Assembly: GCA_947034885.2 (NCBI GenBank)
Contig: OX344754.2
Coordinates: forward strand, 22,586,501 to 22,650,500
Reading direction: 5' to 3'
Length of the DNA stretch: 64,000 nucleotides
Source: Thuidium tamariscinum
Taxonomy: Eukaryota > Streptophyta > Bryopsida > Hypnales > Thuidiaceae
The position numbers and the translations under genes were made by a program. Positions 1 through 12,419 of this stretch are shown piece by piece (the first letter of the stretch is position 1; every line of letters begins with the position of its first letter). A model generated the notes under the pieces. The model did no database searches. It saw only the letters and a program-made list of their open reading frames with translations, and had not been told where the DNA came from.

Positions 1-1329
1 TCTCTTAGTGTGTTCCCCACATGCTTAATTCTAATTGGTTGATGCATTTCAAGGACACATATAAGTATATAATTGGCTCAGTGCTGATTTTAGCAAGGTT
101 TAGTTTTGGATGCACCTATTGCACAATTTTAGTGGTCTAGGGAGCCAATACTTTGAAAAATCAAAGAAATTATACACAACATCTGAATAATCTAATTTTT
201 TTTATCAATATTCATGATTTTCACTCACTAATACTAGGAAAATATCAATTTCAGAAAAAGCTGACTCCAACTATGCTGAATTCCTTACTTGGACGGTTTT
301 GGGTGCTTCCACCATACTTTAATACACTTTTCTAGATTCTATGGCTTGACACTGCAGCATGCTTCCCTCCTTGGAATGAACAGACTAGCACCGAAAAATT
401 AATTTTTTTTTACTCATGTGCTCAACTATCCAGATTTGCGATTCCCGGTGTTGATAATCCCTATGAATCTTGTTTTTCCCGGTGTTCCCTAGTGTTCACA
501 CACAGGGAAAAACAAGACTCACAGGGGATTTTAGCATGGGGAACTGAATATTTGGTAGCTCTAGGCTACTATCCTTCCTGTTGCAATTGTGTTTCTTGCA
601 TTATTCCATTGCCCTGGAAAATTTTGGCATGTACGATAGTAGCAATAGCAAACCTTCCACTCAACCGCTAGCAAAACTCTCTAAATTCAAAGATTGATCA
701 ATAGTAAAATAAAAACTTGTCATTTCCTCGGAAAACCTCCTTCCTGTCGGCAATGCAAAAAGCCAGCAATTGTGGGTCTATGCCTCCCCTGCACCCCTGA
801 ACATTAGTTTAGTTACAACCATGATGTATGCAAGGTGGTCTTCAACATGAAAACTAGTAGAATGTTATCCAGATCACAATCCCAACCCAATTTGATCCAT
901 TTGTAAGAAGATCCTACGCTTGTCTGGCCTTTTCACCCACGCCGATACTCCAAAAGGACCTCTGCGACATATGCAATAAGGTAGGAGGTCCATAAAGCGA
1001 TCATCTAAGCATTGAAGCTGAATTTTGGGGAGGTAAAATATCTTGAAATATTTTTCAGTCAATTTTCCTTGAAAGACAAGAAGAAATGGCATGTGGCCAA
1101 AGTTGTTTCATATTTTTTGGAGCTTTGTGGAATTAGTTATGAAATTTTGAAGATAAAGTGTCCTAGGGCTGTAAAAGCGATCACCCTCTAGAATGTACAT
1201 CATTTGTACATTTTGGAATATTGAAAAAATCAAAATGTACCTCTGTTGCATGATCGGTTCAAAATGCCCGCTCGCAGTTCGAGCTTCCTACCTTATTGCC
1301 GGAAGACCGTGATGGAATGGGGAAAAAAA
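1..1329. other. Intergenic, no gene seen
   Basis: AT-rich sequence with no convincing coding region. Bases about 985-1220 belong to a dispersed repeat also seen near 18070-18140 and 41075-41120 on this strand, and inverted near 27880-28080 and 38280-38470. A shared core reads like TTTCATATTTTTTGGAGC. Nothing else is recognised. Confidence 0.5.
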
Positions 1330-1499
1330 ATTGTGACTCCATCATTTTAAGAAAATCATTGTTGGATTGTGGATTTTCGACCTCAACAAAAAAAATTCAA
1401 AATTTCAAAATTCTTTTTGGAAGGTATTGAGAAGCCCTGTAGAGATAGTAAGGCTTGAAATATGTTATCCACACTTCCAGGGTCATAGGTCCATGGTTA

Positions 1500-1947
1500 T
1501 AAGGCTGAAATTTGACTATAAATAAAAATTTTGTTTCAAAAATATGAAAATTGAGTTAATTAAAGAATTTCAAAGCTTGTATTAGAGTAGAGAATTCATA
1601 ATTGCATGCATACAAAAACTCCTCATAACTTCCATTTCATTGTTCAAAATGGAGTGATTCAAAGCTTTTTACATAAGTATAAATTAAGGAAACCAATTTC
1701 AAATTATTTTTCTTCCAAAAAGTGATTTCTCTTGAGTTGCTTTAGCTACCCATGCTCAAAAGAATCTACAAATCATATAATAACATTTTAACCACTTAGT
1801 AAAAAATTATGAAAATTGTTTTGTCTTAAAGTTACTCATTTACCACATGTTTCGTGAAAATTTCAAAGAAAAATAATGAAAATTCCATTCATAGTGAGTT
1901 CCCAAAAGATCTACATTATCAAAAAACATGCCTCAAGACTTTAGGGG
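1500..1947. repeat. TTAA MITE family, left-truncated copy
   Basis: The right end reads CTTTAGGGG followed by TTAA at 1948-1951, as in the copies at 28398-30062 and 39891-40833. The body matches those copies from about 1500 onward. I could not find a matching left end, so this copy is truncated or diverged; 1330-1500 may be its remains. Confidence 0.6.
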
Positions 1948-1951
1948 TTAA

Positions 1952-2744
1952 GCTCCAATAGCTTTCAAATCTTATTAGTTAAATCTATAAATATTAAACC
2001 AAATGGTTTACTATTAGTAGAACTTTGGTTTGTTGAAATTGAAATTTGGTATACTTTGATTGATGGGATTGCATAGGAATTGAAGTTAATCTTGTAAGAC
2101 AAAAATTGTTAGTTGTATTATATATTAAGCAAAATTCTTTCAATGGCACATCACACACTTTGTAAAATTATTATATACTTCCTTACTATTGATAAGGCCC
2201 TATAGTAAAGGTTGTTGATTTTTTTCTTCATGTCCTTTTCATAATTGTTTTTGAGAACAAAATCAATCATTACATACATGGTTCAAGCTCAATGGCTTTA
2301 TAACTTTCATTAGTTGGAGGATAGGGGGCCATTTGAGGTTGATTCCCTTTGTTATTCATATAGCAATAAGGAAATGGATGATTGCTATCAACCTTTATAA
2401 ATCTAAAATTAAAAAATAATAATCCTAAGATTGAAAAAAAAATAGAAAAAAAACAACTAAGAATCTAACATGGCCATCTCCCGAATACATCGGATTTTCA
2501 ATAGTGGTGTGTTCCTAAAATTCTCTACTATATACAAATTAATAGTCTTCTATGGAGCCAAATCTCTTCTAATGGCTTAAACCTTCTTTAACATGTTGAA
2601 AAGCCTCAGTAGTAGTATCAAGGTTGAAAAAGTAATTTTGCATGTATTAGAATTTTAAGCTAGAGGTAAGCTACCATTGAATTGATCATCCTTTTGTAGC
2701 AATTTCAACTTGGATTTGATTGAGAATCATGTCGATCAAGCTTT
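1952..2744. other. Intergenic, nothing recognised
   Basis: AT-rich sequence between the truncated TTAA MITE and the solo LTR. No coding region, terminal inverted repeat or tandem array is visible. Confidence 0.4.
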
Positions 2745-2749
2745 GCAGC
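2745..2749. repeat. Target site duplication GCAGC, left
   Basis: Five bases immediately before the LTR start, matched by 6510-6514 immediately after the LTR end. Five bp is the usual integrase footprint for plant LTR retrotransposons. Confidence 0.85.
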
Positions 2750-4311
2750 TGTGAGCCCTCGAGATGGCACTCAGGACTCTGGGTCCATTTTTCGCGATTA
2801 AATAGCAAAAATTATCCAAAATATTCAAGAAAAAGACATAAAAAGAGTGTTAAGGGAGTTTTGGTGCTAGTCTATGCCAAAATGGTGGAAAACCAACTTA
2901 GAAGGTGGAAAATTCCTAATCCTAGAAATTTGAATCATTCTAAGTCTCCAAAGCAAGTCTATGCGAAGATTTAGTAATTCCGAGAGAAATAAGGAATAGA
3001 GAGTTAGTCAGTCCTAGCGATTGTCTGTGTAAAGTCAACCTTTTAAGGATGCATACGACATACTGACTAAGCTAAAAGAGTCTACTACGAGCCTAGAAGA
3101 GTTACCAGGGATTAAATTCAATTTTGGAACAAGTTGGATTTAAAGGTAAAACCACTACAATGGGTTTGGAGAATTCGAACTTCACGAGATAAAGATGGAG
3201 GATTGGAGATTGAAGACTACAGAGAGGTGTTCCAAGGGTAGGAGCATGCCAAGAGCGAACAAGAATCAACCAATTGTCCAAGATTCCCGGGCATCAGGAA
3301 TTAAATTGCCCAATTGGGCAAAGTAATTCTAAATTACTAAAATCAGAAAGGTGCAAGGTTGCGTGGGACTTACACCAAGAATCTAGAAGTGCCCTAGATG
3401 TTACCCAATTTGTTTCGGATTTTTCCGAAATTCCACGTTGACTCCATGGGAAGTCAACCGCACATAGAAATGTTCGTAAATTCATAGAAATTACGTATGG
3501 TGCGGTAAAATCTCACTAAAAATTAGGATAGTTTTTTGTGTGCTTAATAAGCGCCCGTTCAAGTTTGAAGACATTCCAACATTCCCAACTACCAAAACCG
3601 GCATCGACATCGAATTTCACTGGAAGTTACAAGTTGGCGGCGGGTTGACCGGCGTATCAGGAGCGAATGATGTCCGATTGTCACAAATAAGGAGTCATTC
3701 CTTACTCTCACGGACATTCCTAACAACCCTGGCCTAACAGATTTATCAAAATGCGCAAATCCTAAAAGTTAGATTTTTGACTTTTAATTGGAGTTACCGT
3801 AATTCCAATTTGGGCGTGCAAATGGCCTAGGAGTGAGGGGTAAGGGGTCCCTTAGGCTAATTGGGGTCTTCTGAAGACAATGGCGCAGATGGTTTTCCGT
3901 TTCGAGTTGTTCCCTAAAAGATAGAGAGGGTCAGCTCTTAGTTTAACTTTTTAATCGTTAATTGCGGTTAATTAGAAGTGATTTTGGAAATATCTCTTGG
4001 AAAATCAAAGATTGGATTTGGTCAAGATCTCTTTCTTGCATAAAAAGCCATCTTTGGGCTAAAGAAAGACAATTTTCAAAATGACTTTTGGTTAATTTGC
4101 AAAATATCTACGTAAATTAGGGTTAATTCCAAAATATTTTGGGTTAAGATCTTGGATTTGATTTGGCCAAGATTTCTTTTGCCAAATGGGGATGTTTTTA
4201 GAAATTTCCACCATTAAACAACTAATATTTTGGAACTACATTAGGGTAGTTTAGGATAAGAAGTAACAAAGTGTTTTCACTGACAATTACCGAGAGGGGC
4301 CCGGCCACGGG

Positions 4312-4319
4312 TATATAAG
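4312..4319 (+). promoter_or_regulatory. LTR TATA box
   Basis: TATATAAG lies in a GC-rich stretch between two inverted GC segments, about 1.56 kb into the LTR. The same box is conserved in the second LTR copy (about 47099-47106, - strand). It would mark the U3/R boundary a few tens of bases downstream. Confidence 0.6.
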
Positions 4320-5029
4320 GGCCCCCCTCGAGGTGGCCGGTACCCTTATTTCTCGCACCGACACTTTGTTCTTCTGCTATTTGTGCCACCGACACGGTTG
4401 GGGCACTACTTGGACCAAGATTTTGGCCAAGTCTTGTTTGTGTTTAGTTTTTTCTTCAAATTTGAAGGCTTAGGGCCCCTTCAACTTTTATTTATTTGTC
4501 ACATCACTCAAGAGGCAAGGCCTCAACACTTTCTTTGCTACTAGTTCACTGAGATTTTGAGTATTGAGCGCCAAAGTTCAGTTCAAACATTGTCATGTGT
4601 ACCTCCTTTGGTTGCAAAATTCCAAAATACTAGGAAATTTTAAGAGTTTAAAGTGAAAGTCCGGTTTAAACACTGTCATGTGTACCTCCTTTTGCGAATA
4701 AAACTCTCAAAATACCACAATTATCAAGACACGGCGGAGCTTTGCACCCGTAACACTTACTGAAACATTGGAAGAATTTTACTCTCAACTGTTAAAAACC
4801 ACGCAAGCCTTGGGATGAAATTAATTAGAACCAAATTTCTTGGGTTCCATTATTAAACCATTCCAAAGTGAAACCCCCAAATTATTAGTTTTAAATTGGA
4901 GAGGATTCCCAAAATTTCACATATTGGAGAATCCCAAAATTCCAAATTTCAACATAAAAAGGGCGGACCAATATACCAGACCACCCCAAGGGCGGACCAG
5001 CGCACCCAAGCGGGCTGGGCACCAGAGGG

Positions 5030-5125
5030 CGGGCCGGTGGGGAGGGGAGTCGGGCGCTGGAGGGGAGTCGGGTCACTAGAGAGGGGAGTCGGGGTCGCTG
5101 GAGGGGAATCGGGTTCAGTCCAGGG
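5030..5125. repeat. GC-rich minisatellite in LTR
   Basis: Several imperfect repeats of a unit containing GGAGGGGAGTCGGG. The other LTR carries a different tandem array at the matching region (about 46195-46310, unit containing GGACTGGCTTCTTGGG), so this part of the LTR varies between copies. Confidence 0.6.
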
Positions 5126-6509
5126 ACTCAAGTAAGTTTGGAACTCTCAAAAGTTGGATATAAATTCACACTTATGGTTGGCAGTTGGCGCCACACCCTT
5201 GCTTTTTGAACAAAAATCCAACATTTGAAAGTCACAAAAATTTCATAACCTTCTTCACATTCTAAACTCCATAGCCACTTCTCTCCACAAAAAACTTGCA
5301 AAACATACTAAGCAAGAATGAGAGAGAAGGAGAAGTGGTTAGGAAGATTAAGGTGATGAAATTCGACACGTGAAGCCAATTACGAATAAACAATTGATTT
5401 TTTGGGGAATAACACTATAGAAATAGATTCTTATTCTTGATGGTTGACCTTTGGGAATAAAAAACTAGTTTCCTTCGGAATATCACTATTACTAATATTC
5501 TCGTTCTTTAGGAATGTTCCACATTCTTTGGTAGTTAGTCATTAATTAGATTCTTAGAAAGTTTGGATTTTGTTGGTTTTGTTTTATTAGGCCTAATAAG
5601 CCAAAAGGGAAAAGAACAAATTGACAACTAATTTCTTTGCAAACTAACGCAAATTTAAAATCAATTAGATTTTAAAAGATTTGATGATATATTTGATTAA
5701 AATATTCTAATAAGCCAAGAGGAAAACAAACAAATTGACAACCAATTTCTTTAAGAATTAAAATCATTTCAAAAATTAATTGGATTTGAAAAGATTTGAA
5801 GGAAATTTCCCATCCAAATTAATTTAATTCAATTAGAATTCGTTGGAATTTTAAAATATCAATTAAAAACTAAAATAAAAGCTAAAAACAACAACTAGTT
5901 AACTATTAGATTTCCGTTAATTCCTTTGGGATAAAATACTAACAAACTAGGGAGACTAATTTAATTGTAGTATTTCTTAATTACCGGGGAATTAGGAATT
6001 AAAAGAATTACGCAATTAAATTAACGCTACATAACCTTTAAATTCCTTTTTAATCAGGACAGAATTAATTGACCAACAACGTGAGAATTATTATGGATTA
6101 GATGGAGAGCCGGGATGATTTCGATGGCGAGGTCGTAGGGGAATATTTACACATGATGATGTTTGACGACGGGACCATGGAGATTTACGCAGAGGAGGTA
6201 AACCGCTCACATTTGATTTTCATTCTCATTATTTTATTGTTAAGCTTCTTTTTACCAAATACTTGGAATTAGATTTAGGCAATATCAATTGATAGAATAG
6301 AGTAGAGTAGGATTGCTTGATTGACTTTTAGAATAGAATAGATAAAATTATAACCACAACTTAGATTAAAGAACACTTTAAAACGTGACTAAAAGAGTTC
6401 ATTGCTTGGAAGGCTTTCTTTTAATACCCAATTAGAAAAAAAACTCAATTAGACACAGAACCCGTGTGAAAAAACTCTTAGCTCGAGGGTGGAGTTAGGA
6501 GCACTCACA

Positions 6510-6514
6510 GCAGC
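6510..6514. repeat. Target site duplication GCAGC, right
   Basis: Exact copy of 2745-2749 directly after the CTCACA end of the solo LTR. Confidence 0.85.
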
Positions 6515-7455
6515 CAATGAGGGTCAAGTCATTTCCAAATAGTTTACAAAGAAATTGTGAGATCTAGGTTGTTTTTGCAAGTCTACTTTCATTTTGGCCC
6601 AAACATTCTCAAAAGGGATCAAATTTGAACTATTTGTTAGCCATTCAAGTTTTTTGATCAAACACAATTTCCTCTATATCTTTAGTGCCTTTGATTGGTA
6701 GATTGTAGCACCATCTTCTATCAATATAGGATTAGCGATGGTTGGTAAAAAGTGGACTAATTCTTTGTCATAAAGCTCATCTACAATTTTTTTTTGTAGC
6801 CTACCTTTGACCATGTAGACAAATTTGTTCTTCTTAAAACTTGCAAAAGTTTTCCACACCATCACTAAAGGGTTTAATACTTAAAGGAAATTTTTGTGGT
6901 GTTTAAAGTTCTATAGTTTCGGTTTGAATGGCATGGAGAAAAAAATTTAGAGGCAAGGAGTTAATTGTGAGTGGATCATAGGAAAAAATTGACAACGTTT
7001 CTTGCAAGGCACTATACAATACAAGAACCAAGAAACACTTACACTCTAATATCAAGATATTCACTTCTAAAATCCACCCTTAGATCTATTCTACTAAACT
7101 TAGATAAGCCCTATTACAACCACAAGATTTTTTGTTAGAAATTGCTTTCAATAGTGTTACAATAACAATAAGCAATGTTTAGACCTCCTACGTTTTGACT
7201 GGATTCCAATTCACTACTTTACTATCACTATGAGGGGTTTCCAAGTAGTAATTTTCTTCAATAAATTGCTTAGAAATGATATATTTCACAACATCAAGAT
7301 AGAAAAATCACCAATAGGGTTATGGGAAGCATAAACATACTTGATAACAAAGAAGCATACGATAACAAATAATTATGACATAAATGACTTTGTAATAAGA
7401 GTAGACTAATTATAGCATTAAATGTTTTAAGTATAGCCATAAAGATAAAATTTTC
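6515..7455. other. Intergenic, nothing recognised
   Basis: AT-rich sequence without a supported gene or clear repeat boundary. Confidence 0.4.
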
Positions 7456-7459
7456 ATTA

Positions 7460-7565
7460 ATGACCTGTTTAGGATATTTTAAGTAAGAAATATATGTCTT
7501 TCTAGTACAATTTATCTAGAAAGACATGTATTTCTTACTTAAAATATCCTAAAAAGGTCATTATT
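7460..7565. repeat. Short palindromic hairpin (about 105 bp)
   Basis: Two arms of about 47 bases, beginning AATGACCTGTTTAGGATATT and ending in its reverse complement with few mismatches, are separated by about 10 bases. It looks like a very short MITE; no clear target duplication was found. Confidence 0.65.
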
Positions 7566-8005
7566 GAAAATACCCCTTTCTCTTGTAGTGGAGGCCTTTA
7601 GAAGATTGCGGGTTTTGAGAGTGTAGGAATGTTTATGGGAACTTCAAGAACACTTTTGGGAATTCTATGAACTTTGCCACAAAGCAAGCTGCCATGGTCA
7701 AGATACTACCATATTAGATAATATTAATTATTTATTTATTCAAAAATATTATTAAATTATTAAATTATTTTAAAAATCAGTATTTTTAATTTTTAATACA
7801 TTTTGAAAATTTTGGAAATTTTTTAAATTTTTTTTTAAATTTTTTTGTAAAATCATACCAATAGGGGCTGGTTCATTGTGTAGGGAACAACGCCAAAATA
7901 TTCTTCTGGTGGACTCAAAAATCATCTTATGGCAATTTTGTAGTTAATTTTTGATGATCTCAAGTCCATGATCAAATAAGTTTTGAAATGCAAATGGTCA
8001 GAATA
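7566..8005. other. Intergenic, nothing recognised
   Basis: AT-rich stretch with homopolymer runs around 7720-7850. No gene seen. Confidence 0.4.
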
Positions 8006-8007
8006 TA

Positions 8008-8279
8008 AGGTAGGTACACCCAAAAGCGCCAGTTTTCCTACTGTGCCTAGTTCCTATTATTATGTTGTTCAAAATTTTTTACAGTCTTGTTGGTGAGTGA
8101 AAGCATGTTCCAACGCACCAAAGAACAGTGGATTTGGATACCGTATGCAAAAGTTATTAACAATCAAAGTGTGTTTCTGAAAGCGCCATCTACAGTCTGG
8201 GTACATGACTGATTTTGAAAATCTATGCACGTTGTACAGAGCGCTTTAAGGTCAGGTGCCATTTTGGGTGTACCTACCT
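8008..8279. mobile_element. TA-target MITE, copy 1 (272 bp)
   Basis: Termini are AGGTAGGTACACCC and its reverse complement GGGTGTACCTACCT, flanked by TA on both sides. The same element occurs at 37410-37681 and 41735-42008 with nearly the same length. TA target choice suggests Tc1/mariner-type mobilisation (inference). It has no coding capacity. Confidence 0.85.
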
Positions 8280-8283
8280 TAGA

Positions 8284-10148
8284 GGTCAACATTTGAAGTG
8301 TGTACTGAAAGTCTGAAACTTCATTAATTTTGATAGTAAAATCTGAAGGTAATTGCATTTGCAATTAGAGGACCATGTTTTTTTTTCCAAGCTTGCTCCG
8401 TAGGATTTCTAGAGTTTTGATTCCTCTTGGTTTATGATTTTGCATTGAAAAATTCTTTTGAAAATTGCATGTTAAATGATATTCGTTACATGCATGTCAA
8501 ATATCAAAAGTAGGAGAAGAATTTAGCAAAAGACTCCAAAAAAGCGTGACTTGCTGATTTTGGGGATGGAGGGCAATTTAATTCTTTGATTCAAGCATCA
8601 TATAAATTTTCCCCAAGTGGGGTGAATGTCTCCAATTAGAGTCAAAATTTCATAAACATCCATCCATTTTATTTGATTGAGGCGGTGATTGCCTCTTTTG
8701 AGCTCATTGCTCATTGTGTCATTGTCATTGTCATTGTGACAAAACTATCACAATGAGCTCAAAAATTTTAAAATTTGTATTATTTTCAAACACACACACA
8801 ATCTGATTTAAATATTAAAATTTACATATTAAAATTTCATTAATTTTCAGTCCCCCTCACCCCCTCTTATAATTTTGAGAGGGTGGGCCTCCATACAATC
8901 AGTATGGGATAAGAGAATGGCACTGACATTTGCATTGCCACATTTAAATGCATATTCCGTATCCATATCCGTATCCTGTTTCAATATGGCCATATTTTGT
9001 AATTGTATTCCTATAATCATATGCAATATTTGTACTCAATATCAATACTTAGTATCCATATTCAATATCCATATTTATATTCAGTATATGTATCCGACGG
9101 CTATTGATTTTTCTTGGAAGGAGGTGGGATTTTTTTAATTTCAAATCCAACGTCTCTTGATTTTCTGAGGGAAAGGGGGGTCTAGGAAATTGCAAACATG
9201 TTGTGTCGCCTCTTTTCGTCACATTGTAGCATATTCAAATTTTGATTGCCCTTTGAATAGACACTTGGCTCTTTTAGGGTTAATCTTATGTAGTAAAAAA
9301 TAAACCCTTATATTTTCTTTGAGGTAAATATGGGGCAATGAAGAATTCTCCAAGCTTCATTAGTGCAATTAAATTTGAAAAAATATGGACAAAAGCTTTC
9401 ACCAAAGACAGTACACAAGTTCAAAATCTCACCATCTTGAAAGATACCATCATCGAATTCCAACACTGTACACAACACAAATCATATATTTCAATAAAAG
9501 ATCAAATCTTCAAATTCAAAATTATTTACTTTACATGGTTCCATTTCGTGACTTTTTGTAAATAAAATTTAACAAATTTTTTTTACAAAAAAATTATGTC
9601 TTCTTTGAGGATGATTTGTTAAATTCCTTGACTATAGATTTGAAATTTCAATTGATTTTAATTGAAGAAAAACCATATCAAATTCAAAATATGCTTTTAA
9701 AATCTTAAACTTTCTTTACTAGTGTATACAATAGTCTAACACATTGAGATGCAAATAAAATACTTAATAAAAGGGTTGGGATAACAACTTCCGCCAAAAA
9801 AACATCAAATCCACAACTATAATGCAAATAAACACATTGTTAAAAACTATAAAGAATTTAACTACAACCACTTTTAATATACCAAGTTGAAATGCTTGAA
9901 TTATCAAAAACCTTGAAAATCACTCTTTCTTTGGTCCTAATTTATAACCATAGCTTATATTGTAAGTCATATTGCATTTGAATTTTTCTTCTATTTTTAC
10001 CATTTTTGGAATGACAACAAGTTATGATTGCATGCAACTAATCATATGGAGTCTTTACTTTTTGAGTTGAGGTTTAGGTCCAATCCTTGCAAAAAGAAGG
10101 GACAAAATTCTATGAACACTTGGTGCAAAAGAACTTTTGTCCCATTAG
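8284..10148. other. Intergenic, simple-sequence patches only
   Basis: No supported gene. Bases about 8945-9095 are a degenerate run of ATATCC/GTATCC-like units. The rest is AT-rich and unremarkable. Confidence 0.45.
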
Positions 10149-10729
10149 ATGAAATTTGAAGGCAATAGGAGACCGCGGGTTCCCGGACTACAGGAACACA
10201 ATTTCTGCCCTATGAACTCGAATCCCGGGGAGGACACTTCTTGTGTATTTGGAGGACCCACGTGCGGTGGTGGGGTATTTTTAAAGGGGCTATCAATTAC
10301 TTGTAATCATTACTTGGCAACATTAAAAGAGCCCCTATTTTACCATAAAGCGGAAAAATCAGCCATATTATCATCCCTATTTTATTCTTAAAACACTTTG
10401 CCTTTTTAATGTGCCCTATTTTATATATAAATTTCTTATAAATTTCACCCAAGATTATTTAAATGTACCCTATCTTCCGCCGCACGTAGGTTATTAAAAA
10501 ACGGGAAGTGTCCTCCCCTAGACTCGAATCCTATGTGGTCGTGACCCTGCCACTTAATTAATTTTTTTTTTCAAATTTTTTTTTGGGGACTTATTTTCAT
10601 ATTTCAGAACCCAAATATATATTTTTGGATTAAAGTCGGCTTCACAGCGGCCAGCGGCATTGGGAACCGTTCCGGGAATAGCCCCAAAATAGCCTTGTAA
10701 TGCCCTCAAATTTCATCTAATGTCTCTTT
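10149..10729. mobile_element. CATTAG-type TIR element with nested insert
   Basis: The left end starts CATTAGATGAAATTTGAAGG and the right end is the inverted match finishing TTTCATCTAATG. Relatives of about 300 bp lie at about 41205-41495, 63127-63440 and, eroded, at about 54698-54945. They share an internal stretch resembling TTTCATATTTTAGGACCC. This copy is longer because of a second insertion at 10226-10521. No coding capacity; the superfamily is unresolved. Confidence 0.65.
10226..10521. mobile_element. MULE-like MITE with 10-bp duplication
   Basis: Inverted ends GGGGAGGACACTTC (10227-10240) and GAAGTGTCCTCCCC (10505-10518) are imperfectly continued inward to an ACGTGCGG block. The host repeat sequence ACTCGAATCC is duplicated at 10216-10225 and 10522-10531. 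A 9-10 bp duplication with long inverted ends points to the Mutator-like superfamily. Confidence 0.7.
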
Positions 10730-11102
10730 CTATAAGTGTAGGATCTAAATTTCAATCAAGATTTTAGAATAAAGACAATTCCATATAATTCAATTTCATG
10801 CAACAATACCTTGTTGTAATTACCTCTCAAAATAAGCAAAAGTTGATTGAAATTTCAAAATCAATTTACAAATAGGAAAAAACTAGAGACCAAGGAAAAG
10901 GTGAATTTCAAAACTTTCATAAAATCTCTACTAGTTCTAAGAAAGAAAAAGATTCAATACATCTTCTATCCATTCAATGATAGTTCATCATCACTACTAT
11001 TTTTTTTTACAGACAATGTCGTATTCTTTATAGAAATTCAAGGTAATGAAAGTATACAATGGTAGATGAAATTGACACCAACAACATGGCAAGAAAAAAA
11101 AA

Positions 11103-12231
11103 TTAGGGACCTAGAGCTTTGGCATGTGGAAGGATTTTCCATTTTTTGATCATATCTCTCAATTATGGAAAAATTGAATTAGGATGCCGATAGCACCTCT
11201 CCACAAAACTATAGTAAATATTTCCAGCAATGAGAGCTTTGATATCTTGCAAATGTTTTTGTAAACTAGAGTTCCAAGCTTGAGATCCTAAATCCCAAGA
11301 TTGCACGAGCATATGTATTTACCAATCCTATGGCCATATACACTGTAGGGACAAAAGGCCTCCTTTCACATTCCATTAGAATGGTGATCAAATTCTGAGG
11401 ATTCTCTTCAAATAAGATCTCCTTGTGGTATGAAAAGACATCATTTGCTAATCCAAGATGGATAGAAGTTGCCATGGTTACATTTTCCAAGTATGGACTC
11501 ATCTTTAATGTGCTTGGAATGTAGGAATTGTTGGCAAATTCTATAGTCAACTGAGCAAAGTTCCCACCAAAATTTCTAGCACACATAATAGTATATGATT
11601 GTAAGTCTTGGAAGCACAAGTTCCGGCCTTGAAGAATATTTGCATGGCTAGCAACACTTATGCGATTAGATTCCACAATGCTTGAGACATATTGATTGAA
11701 CCATTCAAGGTTGGACAACTCCAACATGTCCCGTCCTGACTCCCACAGCATGGTCTTAATCAAGGGAGGAGGATCGCTCAGTTGCACTTGTTGATTGAAT
11801 ACTGCATTTACGTGGTTGAGATATTCTTAAATTTTTTTGAGGCTTTGACGTGTACATTGGCTAATGCCATATTGGTCTTGAAGAGACTCGTTTGGAGTGT
11901 CGAAAAGAAGATCATCCAACAAGAAATGTAGTGCATAATTGATGGAAATTGCTACAAGATGATGGAGGTCGACTACTCTAGGGTACAAGTAGCTTGCTAT
12001 ACAAAGGCCTACATGACAATAGGAGTCCAAGGAAATGACATTATGATAGCACTTGACATATTGTTGCAAGCATTTTTTGGCCTTGTGAATATACTTGGAT
12101 TGTTGTAAAGATGGGAGCCCAACAATGATCATAGAAAGTAATGGTAGAAGTTGGTCATTAATAGTTGATGAACATTTGGTTATTGAAATTTGATCCATGA
12201 ACCTTGTAGTGTTGATTTGTGAGCAAGACAA
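11103..12231 (-). pseudogene. Microbial-type terpene synthase pseudogene
   Basis: An inverted paralogue of the intact terpene synthase at 24093-26666, readable over almost its full length but broken. It keeps the Asp-rich motif (LDDLLFDTP) and the NSE motif (NDVFSYHKE). The reading frame is lost near 11827-11787 between these motifs and again near 11275. Near the C-terminus a Glu codon of the intact copy is a TAA. The Arg 46 residues before the NSE motif, the pyrophosphate sensor in microbial class I synthases, reads Cys here. The splice acceptor used by the intact gene is also lost (CAC in place of CAG). Homology continues upstream into the intact gene's intron to about 12420, so this arose by DNA duplication, not by retrocopying. 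Confidence 0.88.
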
Positions 12232-12419
12232 AATATTTGGGTCTTTAGAATTGATCCAAAACCAGAAGAGTGATTATTTGCACGTTCTTAAGTGAAGGAT
12301 GGATGTTTTTCAATTCTTTCATCCCTTGTTTTGAGTAGAAGGATTCTTGACAAGACAATAGAAAATATGACATACATCCTGCTAGGTACCATGGGGGCCA
12401 AACTACTTCCATAAGAGGT

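Larger units (their letters stand above)
2750..6509 (+). mobile_element. Solo LTR, copy 1 (3.76 kb)
   Basis: It starts TGTGAGCCCTC and ends GAGCACTCACA, the TG...CA ends of a retrotransposon LTR. It is flanked by a perfect 5-bp target duplication, GCAGC, at 2745-2749 and 6510-6514. It contains a TATA box on this strand. It aligns end to end, in inverse orientation, with 44460-48669. No gag-pol reading frame lies on either side, so it is a solo LTR left by LTR-LTR recombination. The LTR is long for a plant element. A GC-rich minisatellite lies at about 5030-5125. Confidence 0.92.

Noticed and set aside
3294..3485. Conserved short open frame also seen at 47933-48118
   Set aside because: Its conservation is explained by both lying in homologous solo LTRs; no coding signature.
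8164..8364. Short open frame shared with 41893-42090
   Set aside because: Both are read through copies of the same 272-bp MITE.
10520..10560. tRNA-like box B (CTCGAATCC) suggesting a tRNA or SINE
   Set aside because: The motif is the duplicated target of the MULE-like insert; no cloverleaf or box A at proper spacing.
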